Positions 42,285 to 51,070 are shown, counted from the stretch's first letter. The stretch: 64,000 nt of DNA from Clostridia bacterium (GCA_017465145.1 JAFTWU010000001.1:1-64000), one strand, 5' to 3'. Notes: generated from the sequence alone by a model not told the origin. A program made the numbers and translations.

Positions 42285-43145
42285 TTATAAAACCTTTGAC
42301 AAGAAGTCTTTTAACCTGTCGTTTTTGGGGTTAGAGAAAAACTCTGCGGGGGCAGATTCTTCTTTAATTCTACCTTCATCAATAAATACAACGCGGTCTG
42401 CAACTTCCCTTGCAAAACCCATTTCGTGAGTAACGATAACCATAGTCATACCGTCTATTGCAAGTTGTTTCATAAGGTCTAAAACTTCGCCAACCATTTC
42501 GGGATCTAGCGCAGAAGTAGGTTCGTCAAAGAGCATTACGATGGGGTCCATAGCAAGCGCACGAATAATTGCAATACGTTGTTTTTGACCGCCAGATAAG
42601 GTTGAAGGATAAGCGTTTGCCTTTTCTTCTAACCCGATGCGCTTTAAGAGAGCGTATGCTTTTTCTTCGTTAGCTTTTTTAATTTCCTTTTTCGTTTGCT
42701 TAATTTCTATTAAAGGTTTTTTGGCGTCTTTTTTTCTAAACAAATTTGCAAATTTAATAAAGAAATTTTTGCATTTTGCCTTTCTTAAATTACCTAGTGC
42801 AACAACATTTGGCGCTAATGTAATATTTTTGATTATCGTAAGGTTGTTAAAAAGGTTAAATTGTTGGAAAACCATGCCGATTTTTTGGCGGTGAACGTTA
42901 ATATCAACCTTTCGGTCAACAAGGTTTTCGCCTTGGAACATAATAACCCCACCCGTTGGGTCTTCCATACAGTTTAAGCAACGCAAGAAAGTAGATTTAC
43001 CGCAACCAGAAGGGCCTATAACGGCAACTACTTCCCCTTTTTTAACGTCGATATCAATGCCCTTCAATACTTCAAGTTTATCGAAATTTTTGGTAAGATT
43101 TTTTACGGAAAGAACTATTTCATCACTTTTAATTTTTGCGTTCAT
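42285..43145 (-). CDS. Polar amino-acid ABC transporter ATPase with a basic insertion
   Basis: 286 residues; GlnQ/HisP-type ATPases usually have about 240. Walker [10 protein letters not shown] (44-52), Q-loop VFQQFNLF, signature LSGGQKQR (183-190) and Walker [16 protein letters not shown] are intact. An extra block of about 40 residues, very rich in Lys and Arg (residues about 115-157), is inserted between the Q-loop helix and the signature helix, where ordinary members have a short loop. The gene overlaps the permease by 17 bases, so the two are coupled. It powers uptake of a polar amino acid. Confidence 0.9.
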   Translation of the reverse strand: MNAKIKSDEIVLSVKNLTKNFDKLEVLKGIDIDVKKGEVVAVIGPSGCGKSTFLRCLNCMEDPTGGVIMFQGENLVDRKVDINVHRQKIGMVFQQFNLFNNLTIIKNITLAPNVVALGNLRKAKCKNFFIKFANLFRKKDAKKPLIEIKQTKKEIKKANEEKAYALLKRIGLEEKANAYPSTLSGGQKQRIAIIRALAMDPIVMLFDEPTSALDPEMVGEVLDLMKQLAIDGMTMVIVTHEMGFAREVADRVVFIDEGRIKEESAPAEFFSNPKNDRLKDFLSKVL

Positions 43146-43839
43146 TCTTCTTTAACCTCCTTTCGATAAGTTTAACACCAATGGTAATGATTACTATTAG
43201 GACTATATAAATGAGTGCAAGAACTAAATACGGGATAAGGAAGGAATATGACGCGTAACCGATTTGTTCAAATGCACGATATAGGTCAAGTACGGTAACA
43301 AAACTTGCTACTGACGTTTCTTTTACCAAAGTAATAAATTCATTACCAAGTGTTGGTATAATGTTTTTTATTGCTTGCGGAATTACTATTCTAAACATTG
43401 CAGTCCAAAAGGTTAATCCAACCGCTCTGCCGGCTTCTAATTGACCAACGTCTATCGACTGAATACCACCACGCATAATTTCTGAAACGTATGCACCGCT
43501 ATTTAAGCCGAAAATTACTATTGCTTCAATAAGCGGATCACACGTCCAACCAATTAAGGGACGCAAAAAATAGTGTCCTACTAAGAGTTGAACTACCATA
43601 GGCGTACCGCGGAAAATTGCTACGTATACTACGGCAAACTTATCAAGTATTTTTGCAAAAAAATTGTACTTTGGCATTACCTTAATTATGGCAATAAACA
43701 TACCTACGATTATACCAATAATAAGACCAAAGACGGCAATCTGAACGGTTGCACCTAAGCCACGTAAAACTTCTTTATAGCCACCCTTATCTATGAATTG
43801 GAAAGTAAAGGAATTCCAAAGTTTTGCCCAATCTATCAT
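43129..43839 (-). CDS. Polar amino-acid ABC transporter permease
   Basis: 236 residues with five to six membrane helices of the HisM/GlnP type. The N-terminal [22 protein letters not shown] is the family start. The EAA coupling loop is [24 protein letters not shown] (about 152-175). One permease is present, so it probably acts as a homodimer with the ATPase encoded downstream. It lies 69 bases after the binding-protein gene, across a hairpin that may reduce expression relative to the binding protein. Confidence 0.92.
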   Translation of the reverse strand: MIDWAKLWNSFTFQFIDKGGYKEVLRGLGATVQIAVFGLIIGIIVGMFIAIIKVMPKYNFFAKILDKFAVVYVAIFRGTPMVVQLLVGHYFLRPLIGWTCDPLIEAIVIFGLNSGAYVSEIMRGGIQSIDVGQLEAGRAVGLTFWTAMFRIVIPQAIKNIIPTLGNEFITLVKETSVASFVTVLDLYRAFEQIGYASYSFLIPYLVLALIYIVLIVIITIGVKLIERRLKKNERKN

Positions 43840-43861
43840 AATTTTTCCTTTTACAACGAAA

Positions 43862-43885
43862 GGCTTAACGGAAATCCGTTAAGCC
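43862..43885 (-). terminator. Intra-operon hairpin between binding-protein and permease genes
   Basis: 10-bp stem GGCTTAACGG/CCGTTAAGCC with a four-base loop, followed on the minus strand by TTTCGTTG. The weak U-run fits partial termination or 3'-end protection, giving more binding protein than permease. Confidence 0.65.
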
Positions 43886-43908
43886 AAGCGTGTTTTAATT
43901 GTTATTTA

Positions 43909-44730
43909 TTAACCGTTAGCGCAAAGTACTGCAAGGATATCCATTAAAACGCCAGCATCGTCTAACGCTTCGTTTTCCTCTAAGCATACGATTACTTGAG
44001 AGTTAGTATAATATGCATCGGTAAAGTTTATGTTTTCTTCACGGTCGTTAGTAATGGTAAGTGCTGCAATAGCCATATCGATACCATCTGTGCCTACTGA
44101 AGTAACAACTGCAGAGAAAGCCATATCAACGATTTCTAAGTTCATGCCAAGATATTCTGCAAGAAGTTTAGCAACTTCCATATCAATACCATAGAAGTCT
44201 TCACCTTGCTTAAATTCAAAAGGTGCATATTCTGCGTTGGTTGCAATCTTTAAGGTTTCGGTTGCGCCTGTAACTTCTACGTTCTTAGGAACAGCAACGT
44301 AGTTTGCTTCATCACCCGTTAAATATTTGGTTTGAATAGCATTAATTTCTGCTGCCTTTTCAACGAAGAAAGCATTTACTTGAGCAAGTAATTCAGTTTG
44401 AGTTGAATCAACTGCCATACCGAAGAATTCTTCACCGGTAAGAGCAACGTCTATCATTTTAATACCTTCAATCTTATCAACAAGGTTTTGAGCAACTGCC
44501 TTATCGGTAACAACGTAATCAATAACGCCGTTTTGCATATCGGTAACTGCTAACGTGGGGCTTTGGTAAGCCTTTGCTTCAGTACCCTTTAAGTAAGATG
44601 CAAACATATAGCCGGTGGTACCGGTTTGAGCACCAATCTTAACGGTAGGAGTGTCGCTACAAGCAGTTAAGCCAAAGCAACCGCATACACATAAAACCGC
44701 TGCGAGAATTGCTGTTAAAAATTTTTTCAT
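43909..44730 (-). CDS. Amino-acid ABC substrate-binding lipoprotein with reversed lobe order
   Basis: 273 residues from ATG 44730 (AAAGGAG upstream). A lipoprotein signal ends in the lipobox LTAC (near residue 24-27). The first half, KIGAQTGTTGYMF...NGVIDYVV...FFGMAV, matches what is normally lobe 2 of SBP family 3. The second half, LKIATNAEYAPFEFKQG...GIDMEVAKLLAEYLG...ALTITNDREENINFTDAYY, is what is normally lobe 1 at the N-terminus. The order is therefore permuted. All parts for a full binding cleft seem present. It would capture a polar amino acid at the outer membrane face for the permease and ATPase encoded behind it. Confidence 0.85.
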   Translation of the reverse strand: MKKFLTAILAAVLCVCGCFGLTACSDTPTVKIGAQTGTTGYMFASYLKGTEAKAYQSPTLAVTDMQNGVIDYVVTDKAVAQNLVDKIEGIKMIDVALTGEEFFGMAVDSTQTELLAQVNAFFVEKAAEINAIQTKYLTGDEANYVAVPKNVEVTGATETLKIATNAEYAPFEFKQGEDFYGIDMEVAKLLAEYLGMNLEIVDMAFSAVVTSVGTDGIDMAIAALTITNDREENINFTDAYYTNSQVIVCLEENEALDDAGVLMDILAVLCANG

Positions 44731-44744
44731 AATATCTCCTTTTT

Positions 44745-44791
44745 GCAAGTTAATTTTTATTACCGTAATTACTCGGCTAGGTTAACCTTGC
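44745..44791 (-). promoter_or_regulatory. Stem-loop in the leader of the amino-acid ABC operon
   Basis: On the minus strand GCAAG-G-TTAA (44782-44791) pairs with TTAACTTGC (44745-44753) around an inner CCG/CGG hairpin. The stem ends next to the AAAGGAG ribosome site. I match no known riboswitch. Confidence 0.4.
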
Positions 44792-44816
44792 ACTTTATTT
44801 TGCAATTTATACGTTC

Positions 44817-44845
44817 ATTTTAATAAGTTCTATTCATATTGTCAA
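44817..44845 (-). promoter_or_regulatory. Promoter of the amino-acid ABC operon
   Basis: Minus strand: TTGACA (44840-44845), a 17-base spacer and TAAAAT (44817-44822). Two direct copies of TGAATATTTTTATGAATATTT-like sequence lie upstream (44901-44925). Of the 340 bases between 44731 and 45070 the rest is AT-rich with no gene. Confidence 0.8.
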
Positions 44846-44972
44846 CTGTTTTTGTAAGAAAATTTTAAATTTTTCATAAATTTTTTGCAATTTTTTAAAT
44901 ATAATGAATATTTTTATGAATATTTGTGCTATTGCATTATTTTTATGCAGTTTTTGTTTTATACAAAAAGAA

Positions 44973-44997
44973 AAGTCGCGTTTTTTACACGCGACTT
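44973..44997 (-). terminator. Terminator of the DegV gene
   Basis: Minus strand: AAGTCGCGT/ACGCGACTT stem, then TTCTTTTTG. It lies about 73 bases past the degV-family stop codon. Confidence 0.82.
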
Positions 44998-45070
44998 GTT
45001 TGGCTTTATATAATGTATAATGTGATTTGCTAAACGTTTACTTTTTTAGCCTTTATCAGTATTCAAAAAA

Positions 45071-45934
45071 TTATTTATTGCCGTCGTTGATATATAAAAT
45101 ACCCAAGCAGTCTTCACCACAGTGAGAAGTAATCGTGCCACCAGCTGTAGTAGTTAAAATTTCTTTAAAGCCCGCTTCTTTTAGGTAGTTAACGGCAATT
45201 TGAACAGTTTCGTCATCTGCAGTAGTATAAGTAACGAAAGCGCGGGTTTTATCGGGATTATCAAATTCTTCTAAGACGTCTGCACAATAACGGTCAACCC
45301 CTTTTGAATATTTGCCCTTATATTTTTTTCCTGAAACCATCTTGCCGTCTTTAACGATTATTTGTGGACGGATACCTAAAAGGTTAGCACCAAAATACGC
45401 CATAGCGTTACATCTGCCACCCTTATAAAGATAATCTACCCTTTTAAGAATAAAACTTGCTTGAACGTATGGAACACGCGCTAAACATTTTTCATAAATA
45501 TCTTTTGCGTTTACCCCGTCTCTTACAAGGTCGCAAGCGTAAAGAACTAAAAGCGCGATACCCGTTGAAAGTGATTTAGAGTCTACAATGAAAACCTTTT
45601 GTTCTCCTGCTTGTGAGTTAATTGCTTCAGCGGCTCTGTTAGCGTTGCTATTGGTAACGGAAATACCAGACGACAACGTGAAATGAATAACGTAGTCGCT
45701 TTCCCTTAACAATTCACTAAAATATTCAGTATATTGAAATTCGTTGAGTGCACAAGTTTTAGGAAGTATACCCGTCGTGTCAACAAAGTTGATAATTTCT
45801 TCGGGCGTAATTTCACCGTCGGGTGCAGTTTTATCGCCAAGCGTTAACGTAAAAGGAATAACACTCACGTTGTATTTTGCAATAAGTTCTTTGGTTAAGT
45901 CTACAGTTGATTCTGCTGAAATACGAATTTGCAT
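45071..45934 (-). CDS. DegV family fatty-acid-binding protein (FakB type)
   Basis: 287 residues. DegV/FakB proteins hold a fatty acid and present its carboxylate to the kinase FakA. The N-terminal ISAESTVDLTKELI contains the conserved Ser-Thr pair. HFTLSSGISVTN (around 91-102) and VDSKSLSTGIALL carry the ligand-binding serines. IKRVDYLYKGGRC and RPQIIVKDGKM are typical of the family. FakA lies about 3 kb away at 48911-50542, so both halves of a fatty acid kinase are in this window. Several DegV paralogues per genome are normal. Confidence 0.88.
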   Translation of the reverse strand: MQIRISAESTVDLTKELIAKYNVSVIPFTLTLGDKTAPDGEITPEEIINFVDTTGILPKTCALNEFQYTEYFSELLRESDYVIHFTLSSGISVTNSNANRAAEAINSQAGEQKVFIVDSKSLSTGIALLVLYACDLVRDGVNAKDIYEKCLARVPYVQASFILKRVDYLYKGGRCNAMAYFGANLLGIRPQIIVKDGKMVSGKKYKGKYSKGVDRYCADVLEEFDNPDKTRAFVTYTTADDETVQIAVNYLKEAGFKEILTTTAGGTITSHCGEDCLGILYINDGNK

Positions 45935-45958
45935 AAATTTTTACCTACCTTTGCAAAT

Positions 45959-45987
45959 ATAATAATACATTATTAAAAAAATATCAA
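45959..45987 (-). promoter_or_regulatory. Promoter of the DegV gene
   Basis: Minus strand: TTGATA (45982-45987), a 17-base spacer and TATTAT (45959-45964). Confidence 0.7.
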
Positions 45988-45996
45988 ACGTTTTGT

Positions 45997-46064
45997 TCTA
46001 CTTTTAGTCTACTCTTTAGAATATGGCGGTAGAGTTTGCATTTTTGTGCTCTACTAGCGGTAGA
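45997..46064. repeat. Array of five TCTAC/GTAGA pentamers between degV and the XRE gene
   Basis: TCTAC at 45997-46001, 46008-46012 and 46050-46054, and GTAGA at 46029-46033 and 46060-46064. The last two are parts of identical GCGGTAGA octamers 31 bases apart. GTAGAG/CTCTAC at 46029-46054 is also a perfect 6-bp dyad. The array lies between two divergent promoters, so it is a candidate binding region for the XRE protein. Confidence 0.5.
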
Positions 46065-46090
46065 AACCCCGCAAAACTGCGCAATTTTAG

Positions 46091-46119
46091 TTGATTTTTG
46101 GGTTTTATTGTGATATTAT
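46091..46119 (+). promoter_or_regulatory. Promoter of the XRE gene, giving a leaderless transcript
   Basis: TTGATT (46091-46096), a 17-base spacer and TATTAT (46114-46119). Seven bases further lies the ATG at 46126, so transcription and translation would start at the same base. No ribosome site exists. Confidence 0.65.
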
Positions 46120-46125
46120 AAATAT

Positions 46126-46740
46126 ATGAACGTAAAAGAAAATTTAGCAAAAAACTTAGTTAAATATAGAAAATTTACCGGTTTAACCCAAGCAGAACTT
46201 GCCGAAAAACTAAACTATTCTGATAAAGCGGTATCTAAATGGGAACGCGGAGAATCCGTTCCTGACCTTGTCGTATTAAAGCAAATTGCTGATTTTTACG
46301 GTGTTAAAATTGACACTTTAATTAGTAAGCCAAACGATTATACACCACACACCTATCGCAATATTACAAAAATTCGCTTTACGATGGCGGCAATTGCTAC
46401 CGTTCTAGTTTGGCTTGCAGCTGCGCTTTCTTACTTTTTTATTGAACTTTTATTCCCATCGTTTAAGGGCAATACTTGGCTTGCTTTCGTTATAGCCGTT
46501 CCACTTACGATGGTGGTACTATCAATACTAACTTCCGTTTGGAAAAACTCTATACTAAACGTTGTATTCCATACCCTGCTTGTTTGGTCAACCCTTACTA
46601 CCCTTTATTTAATTCTTAAAAACGCGCTTATTCACGTTCCTTATTATCTATGGGTTATTTTCTTAATTGGTATTCTATTTCAAGCATTAATACTATTTAT
46701 GTTCTTTTATAAACGCTTTAATAAAAACCAAAATCAATAA
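46126..46740 (+). CDS. XRE-family regulator with C-terminal membrane segments
   Basis: 204 residues. The N-terminal helix-turn-helix (about 5-60) reads LVKYRKFTGLTQAELAEKLNYSDKAVSKWERGESVPD, a Cro/C1-type domain. Three hydrophobic segments (about 82-105, 113-135 and 140-195) follow, so the protein is anchored in the membrane and may sense an envelope signal. This domain layout is common in Clostridia, where such proteins often control a neighbouring transporter; the nearest here is the amino-acid ABC operon beyond degV. No Shine-Dalgarno sequence precedes the ATG. Confidence 0.82.
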   Translation: MNVKENLAKNLVKYRKFTGLTQAELAEKLNYSDKAVSKWERGESVPDLVVLKQIADFYGVKIDTLISKPNDYTPHTYRNITKIRFTMAAIATVLVWLAAALSYFFIELLFPSFKGNTWLAFVIAVPLTMVVLSILTSVWKNSILNVVFHTLLVWSTLTTLYLILKNALIHVPYYLWVIFLIGILFQALILFMFFYKRFNKNQNQ

Positions 46741-46764
46741 CTAATTTTTAACGTTGTAAATTTT

Positions 46765-46790
46765 AACGCCGTTGCTATCGCAACGGCGTT
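46765..46790. terminator. Bidirectional terminator between the XRE gene and recG
   Basis: 11-bp stem AACGCCGTTGC/GCAACGGCGTT with loop TATC and T-runs on the plus side. The genes converge here. Confidence 0.88.
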
Positions 46791-46817
46791 TTTATATACT
46801 TCATTATTATTCTAAAA

Positions 46818-48830
46818 TTAATTTAAAGTTATATCCTTAAGTTTTTCGTATTTTTGAACGGCTATCCTGCGAATTTCTTCGGTACAAAGTCCGCTTTCAA
46901 ACACTTCGTCACTAATCTTTTTAGCAAGGAAAATTGATTCCGTTCCATAGTTAAGGTTTCCTAAATCAGTCATAAATTTTCCGCTTTGTCTACTACCCAT
47001 AAAATCGCCAGAACCACGAAGTTTATAGTCGAATTCAGCAATCTTAAAGCCGTCGTTATTGTCTTTTATGATTTTTAGCCTATCTAAACCTTCCCCTTCA
47101 TAAACGGAAGTCAATAAAAAGCAATAACTTTTTTTATCCGACCTGCCAACTCTACCGCGCAATTGATGAAGTTGCGAAAGCCCAAACCTTTCTGCGTTAT
47201 AAATAACCATAACGGTAGCATCAGGAACGTCTACGCCAACTTCTATAACCGTTGTACAAACGAGTAAGGATATTTTCTTATCCTTAAAATCTTGCATTAC
47301 TTGATTTTTTTCTTTATCTTTCATTTTCCCGTGGAAAAGCCCAACTGAAAGATTAGGGAATTTTTGAACTATACTTTCAAATAGTTCTGTAACGCTAATA
47401 ACCGTGCCTTCTTCGTCGCCGTCAATCTTCGGGCATACCAAATAGGCTTGCTTGCCCTGTTCTATCTCCCTTTCGATAAAGCCAAGCATATCTTCATATT
47501 TTTCTTTGGGAACGATATTCGTTTGAATTGCTATACGGTCTTTAGGCTTGTCCGTAATAGTCGTTATATCTAGATCACCGTAAAAAATTAGCGATAAAGT
47601 GCGCGGAATAGGTGTTGCACTCATAACCAAAACGTCTGGAACGTTACCTTTGTTAGTTAAGGCGCTACGCTGAGCCACGCCAAAACGCTGTTGTTCGTCG
47701 CAAACACACAATGATAGATTGTTAAATTGAACGTCTTCTTGTAGAATAGCGTGTGTGCCGACTACTATTTGATATAAACCCGCTAAAATACCCGCTTTTA
47801 TACGGCGTTTTTCCGTTGCCGTCATAGAACCCGTTATTAAAACTACGTTATAATCTTCAAAAATCTTTTTGGCTACGGCATAATTTTGGCGTGCCAAAAC
47901 TTCAGTTGGAGCTAAAATAGCCGCTTGATATCCACTTGACACGGCAATATGAACGGCGCACATACTAACCGCAGTTTTACCGCTACCAACGTCACCTTGC
48001 AAAAGTCTATTCATAACCTTTGCACCCGTCATATCTTTGAAAATTTCGTTCACCGCTTGTTTTTGTCCTTCGGTAAATTCAAAATTAAAGCGATGTTTAG
48101 CAAAATTTTTTAGACTTTCTGCGGTGCAATTATATTTATTTATCCTTACCTGTTCCCTACTTCCTTTTATAACCTTAAAGGCGGAAATAAGGGCAAAATA
48201 TTCTTCAACCGCAATTCTATCGGCAGCCGCCTGTTCGCTAGCAAAATCCTTAGGATTATGCACTTGTCTGTATGCGGAATAAAGGTCTATTAAATTATAT
48301 TTTTCTATAATATTGTTGGGTATTAAACTCTTTGGTTTTTCAATATCAACGGATAACCTTGCCGCGTCGCGCACGACTTTTTGAGTTAAGTTTCCCTTTA
48401 ACGTATATTGCGGAACGATGCCTTGCAATCTAAAAACTTTGTCGCATAACTCAAAGGACGGATTTATTATACTTACGATACCGTCTTCACGCCTTACTCT
48501 GCCGTAAAAAAGATAGTCTTCGCCAACGTTTAGTTTAGATAAAACGTATGGTTGATTAAACCAAACGATATTAAATACAAATCCTTCTTGTTCGCAAACA
48601 GCCCTTATCGTGCCACCGCCACGGCGATAAAACCTTTCGGATTTATTAATAATTTTGCCCGCTGTTAGCACTACGTCGTTATGATAGGCGTATTTTAATA
48701 GTTGTTTTTCGCGCAAGTCAAGATACCTGCGAGGAAAATACCTAGCAAGGTCATATGTGTTATAAACACCCGCTTTATTAAAGTCTTGTTCGCGTTTTTC
48801 GTTAATTCCGCGAATTTTAGTTAGTTCCAT
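46818..48830 (-). CDS. recG: ATP-dependent DNA helicase RecG
   Basis: 670 residues, normal length. It reverses stalled forks and branch-migrates Holliday junctions. An N-terminal wedge/OB domain (about 55-150) precedes the helicase core: Walker A LLQGDVGSGKTAVS, DEQQ box VCDEQQRFG, VMSATPIPRTL, FHGKMKDKEK and QLRGRVGRSDKKS. It lies downstream of fakA in the order known from Bacillus (gls24-fakA-...-recG), without the serine dehydratase genes found there. A hairpin terminator between fakA and recG suggests at least partly separate expression. Confidence 0.96.
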   Translation of the reverse strand: MELTKIRGINEKREQDFNKAGVYNTYDLARYFPRRYLDLREKQLLKYAYHNDVVLTAGKIINKSERFYRRGGGTIRAVCEQEGFVFNIVWFNQPYVLSKLNVGEDYLFYGRVRREDGIVSIINPSFELCDKVFRLQGIVPQYTLKGNLTQKVVRDAARLSVDIEKPKSLIPNNIIEKYNLIDLYSAYRQVHNPKDFASEQAAADRIAVEEYFALISAFKVIKGSREQVRINKYNCTAESLKNFAKHRFNFEFTEGQKQAVNEIFKDMTGAKVMNRLLQGDVGSGKTAVSMCAVHIAVSSGYQAAILAPTEVLARQNYAVAKKIFEDYNVVLITGSMTATEKRRIKAGILAGLYQIVVGTHAILQEDVQFNNLSLCVCDEQQRFGVAQRSALTNKGNVPDVLVMSATPIPRTLSLIFYGDLDITTITDKPKDRIAIQTNIVPKEKYEDMLGFIEREIEQGKQAYLVCPKIDGDEEGTVISVTELFESIVQKFPNLSVGLFHGKMKDKEKNQVMQDFKDKKISLLVCTTVIEVGVDVPDATVMVIYNAERFGLSQLHQLRGRVGRSDKKSYCFLLTSVYEGEGLDRLKIIKDNNDGFKIAEFDYKLRGSGDFMGSRQSGKFMTDLGNLNYGTESIFLAKKISDEVFESGLCTEEIRRIAVQKYEKLKDITLN

Positions 48831-48880
48831 AGCGCGATTTTTATTTAGCTATCCCTTAAAACTTAATTTTATATAAAAAA

Positions 48881-48902
48881 GGGAAAGATTTTTATCTTTC
48901 CC
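48881..48902 (-). terminator. Terminator between fakA and recG
   Basis: 9-bp stem GGGAAAGAT/ATCTTTCCC with a four-base loop, followed by TTTTTTAT on the minus strand, 9 bases past the fakA stop. Confidence 0.8.
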
Positions 48903-48910
48903 GCTTTTGT

Positions 48911-50542
48911 TTATTCTAATGCTACGTAATAGTAGTAAATAGGTTGACCGCCGTAGTGGATTTCAACGTCGCAATCGGGGTACTTTTCCTGTATTGTTTC
49001 TGCAAGTTTATTAGCGTCTTCTTCCTTAACGTCTTGACCGTAGTAAAGAGTGATAATTTCTTCACCGTTCATAAGTTTGTCGATAAGATTTAAGGTTACG
49101 GCACTGATATCGTTGCCTTTAGCAAGTATCTTTTTGTTATCCATACCCATAATATCGCCAACTTTGATAGAGAAACCGCCGATTTTGGTGTTTCTTACCG
49201 CATAGGTAATTTGACCATCGGTAACGGTGTCTAGCGCGTGCACCATGTTTGCCTTGTTTTCACTAACGGAAATTTCAGGGTTGAAAGCAAGTGCTGCGGC
49301 AAAGCCTTGGGGAATACTCTTGGTGGGAATAACGTGAATAGTTTTGTTTTCCACAAGTGATTTTGCTTGTTCAGCGGCAAGAATAATGTTCTTGTTGTTG
49401 GGGAAAACGAACACGTTAGACGCATTTATACGTTGAACGGCATCTGCGATATCGCTTGCAGACGGGTTCATTGATTGACCACCTTCAATAACGGCGTCTA
49501 CCATTAAGTCCTTAAAGATGTTGGTGACACCTTCACCTGCAGAAACGGCAAGCATACCGATTTCTTTCTTTTCTTCTTCAAGTTTTTTCATTAGAGCACG
49601 ATTTTGCTCTAACATATTTTCAATTTTAATCTTGTCAAGTTCGCCAAGTTCAAGCGCTTTGGTTAAAACAACGCCCGGCTTGTTGGTGTGAACGTGAACT
49701 TTAACGAATTCTAAGTCACCTATAACGATTTCGCTATCGCCGATAGTCATTAAGAATTCTCTAAAACGCTTAATATCAGCGGTTGTAGTCTTCTTTTTAA
49801 GGTTAATAATAAAGAATTCCGTGCAATATGCGAATTCGATATTGCCTAAACTCATTAAATCTGCGTGGTTGTCAACGGGAACTTCGTTGGTTTCTACGGT
49901 AGTAGCAACGTTTTCCGCTTCAATGGTTTCACCCATCAACGCCTTAAACATACCCGTTAGAACAAAAATTATACCCTTACCACCGGCGTCTACAACGCCT
50001 GCTTTTTTAAGAACGGGAAGCAGCGTGGGTGTTAAATCTAGCGCCTTGTTACCTGCGCTGATAATTTCAGGGAAGAAAGTTTCAAAATCTTTAAACTTAC
50101 TGCGAACTGATTGAGCGTGTTCCGCAGTCATTCTAATTACCGTTAAAATCGTGCCTTCCTTAGGACGAGAAACGGCGCTATATGCAACTTCTGCACCGGT
50201 TGCTAGTGCGCTTGCAAAAATCTTAGTATCGATTTCTTCAACGTTTTTGATGGTATTGCACATACCACGTAAAATTTGTGATAAGATAACGCCTGAGTTA
50301 CCGCGTGCACCACGGAGAGCACCACGAGAAATTGCATCGGCAATATCTACTAATTTGTTACTTTTACAATTTATAACTTCTTTAACCGCTGACTGTAAAG
50401 TTAGCGACATGTTTGTACCGGTATCACCGTCAGGCACGGGGAACACGTTAAGTGAATCGACAAGTGCCCTGTTAACTTCTAATAATTTTGCGGCAGCAAG
50501 GAACATCGATTTGAACGTTGCACCGTTTATTGTTTTTTGCAT
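48911..50542 (-). CDS. fakA: Fatty acid kinase subunit FakA (DAK2/YloV family)
   Basis: 543 residues. The N-terminal DAK2-like ATP-binding domain has NVFPVPDGDTGTNMSLTL (metal-binding aspartates) and RGARGNSGVILSQILRG. A middle domain and a C-terminal DegV-like domain follow, as in Staphylococcus FakA. With a DegV/FakB protein it phosphorylates exogenous fatty acids for phospholipid synthesis. It follows the Gls24 gene by 42 bases in the conserved Firmicute order L28 / Gls24 / FakA / RecG. A matching DegV gene is at 45071-45934. Confidence 0.92.
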   Translation of the reverse strand: MQKTINGATFKSMFLAAAKLLEVNRALVDSLNVFPVPDGDTGTNMSLTLQSAVKEVINCKSNKLVDIADAISRGALRGARGNSGVILSQILRGMCNTIKNVEEIDTKIFASALATGAEVAYSAVSRPKEGTILTVIRMTAEHAQSVRSKFKDFETFFPEIISAGNKALDLTPTLLPVLKKAGVVDAGGKGIIFVLTGMFKALMGETIEAENVATTVETNEVPVDNHADLMSLGNIEFAYCTEFFIINLKKKTTTADIKRFREFLMTIGDSEIVIGDLEFVKVHVHTNKPGVVLTKALELGELDKIKIENMLEQNRALMKKLEEEKKEIGMLAVSAGEGVTNIFKDLMVDAVIEGGQSMNPSASDIADAVQRINASNVFVFPNNKNIILAAEQAKSLVENKTIHVIPTKSIPQGFAAALAFNPEISVSENKANMVHALDTVTDGQITYAVRNTKIGGFSIKVGDIMGMDNKKILAKGNDISAVTLNLIDKLMNGEEIITLYYGQDVKEEDANKLAETIQEKYPDCDVEIHYGGQPIYYYYVALE

Positions 50543-50584
50543 ATATACACCTAAAAGATTATAACCAAATTTAATTTAATATTT

Positions 50585-50935
50585 TTAGCGTTCAACACCA
50601 AGGACGCTTACGTCGATTGTGTCAACAATCATGCCGGTAAAACGTTCTACCTTATATTTTACGGATTCTTTCAATGCTTCAACTACTGCTTTAATTGATA
50701 CACCGAATTTTACCAAAACGGAAATTTCAATAAAAATTCTTTCGCCTAAAGTACGAACCTTTACGCCCTTACCCGCAGAGCCAAACTTGAAATAGCCAAA
50801 CACCGTTTCTGAAAGATTTTTCGGTGCAAAACCAACAACGCCGTAGCAATCTGTTGCAACGTGCGAAACGAATCTTTCTATGGTGGCATCTGAAATAACT
50901 ATCTTGCCGTAAATGTTTTCGGTTTTAACTGACAT
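50585..50935 (-). CDS. Asp23/Gls24 family envelope stress protein (YloU)
   Basis: 116 residues, no signal peptide, no membrane segment. It starts MSVKTENIYGKIVISDATIERFV and has the central conserved VGFAPKNLSE and FIEISVLVKFGVSI of the family. Asp23 proteins associate with the membrane through partners and contribute to envelope homeostasis. The gene is first in the operon with fakA and divergent from rpmB, the standard Firmicute arrangement. Confidence 0.9.
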   Translation of the reverse strand: MSVKTENIYGKIVISDATIERFVSHVATDCYGVVGFAPKNLSETVFGYFKFGSAGKGVKVRTLGERIFIEISVLVKFGVSIKAVVEALKESVKYKVERFTGMIVDTIDVSVLGVER

Positions 50936-50962
50936 AATAACCCCTTGAGTTTAACTATACAT

Positions 50963-50991
50963 ATTTTACAATATTTTATTACTAATTGCAA
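50963..50991 (-). promoter_or_regulatory. Promoter of gls24-fakA
   Basis: Minus strand: TTGCAA (50986-50991), a 17-base spacer and TAAAAT (50963-50968), 28 bases before the Gls24 start. Confidence 0.7.
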
Positions 50992-51070
50992 CAGTTTAAG
51001 ATAAATTCCGTCTATTTTTGCCTTTATTAAAAATTTTATAGCAATTTTTTTTATTTTAAGCGTAAATTTG

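Noticed and set aside
44895..44930. ArgR-type operator upstream of the amino-acid ABC promoter
   Set aside because: The TGAATATTTT copies are direct repeats; the ARG box requires an inverted TGAAT...ATTCA arrangement.
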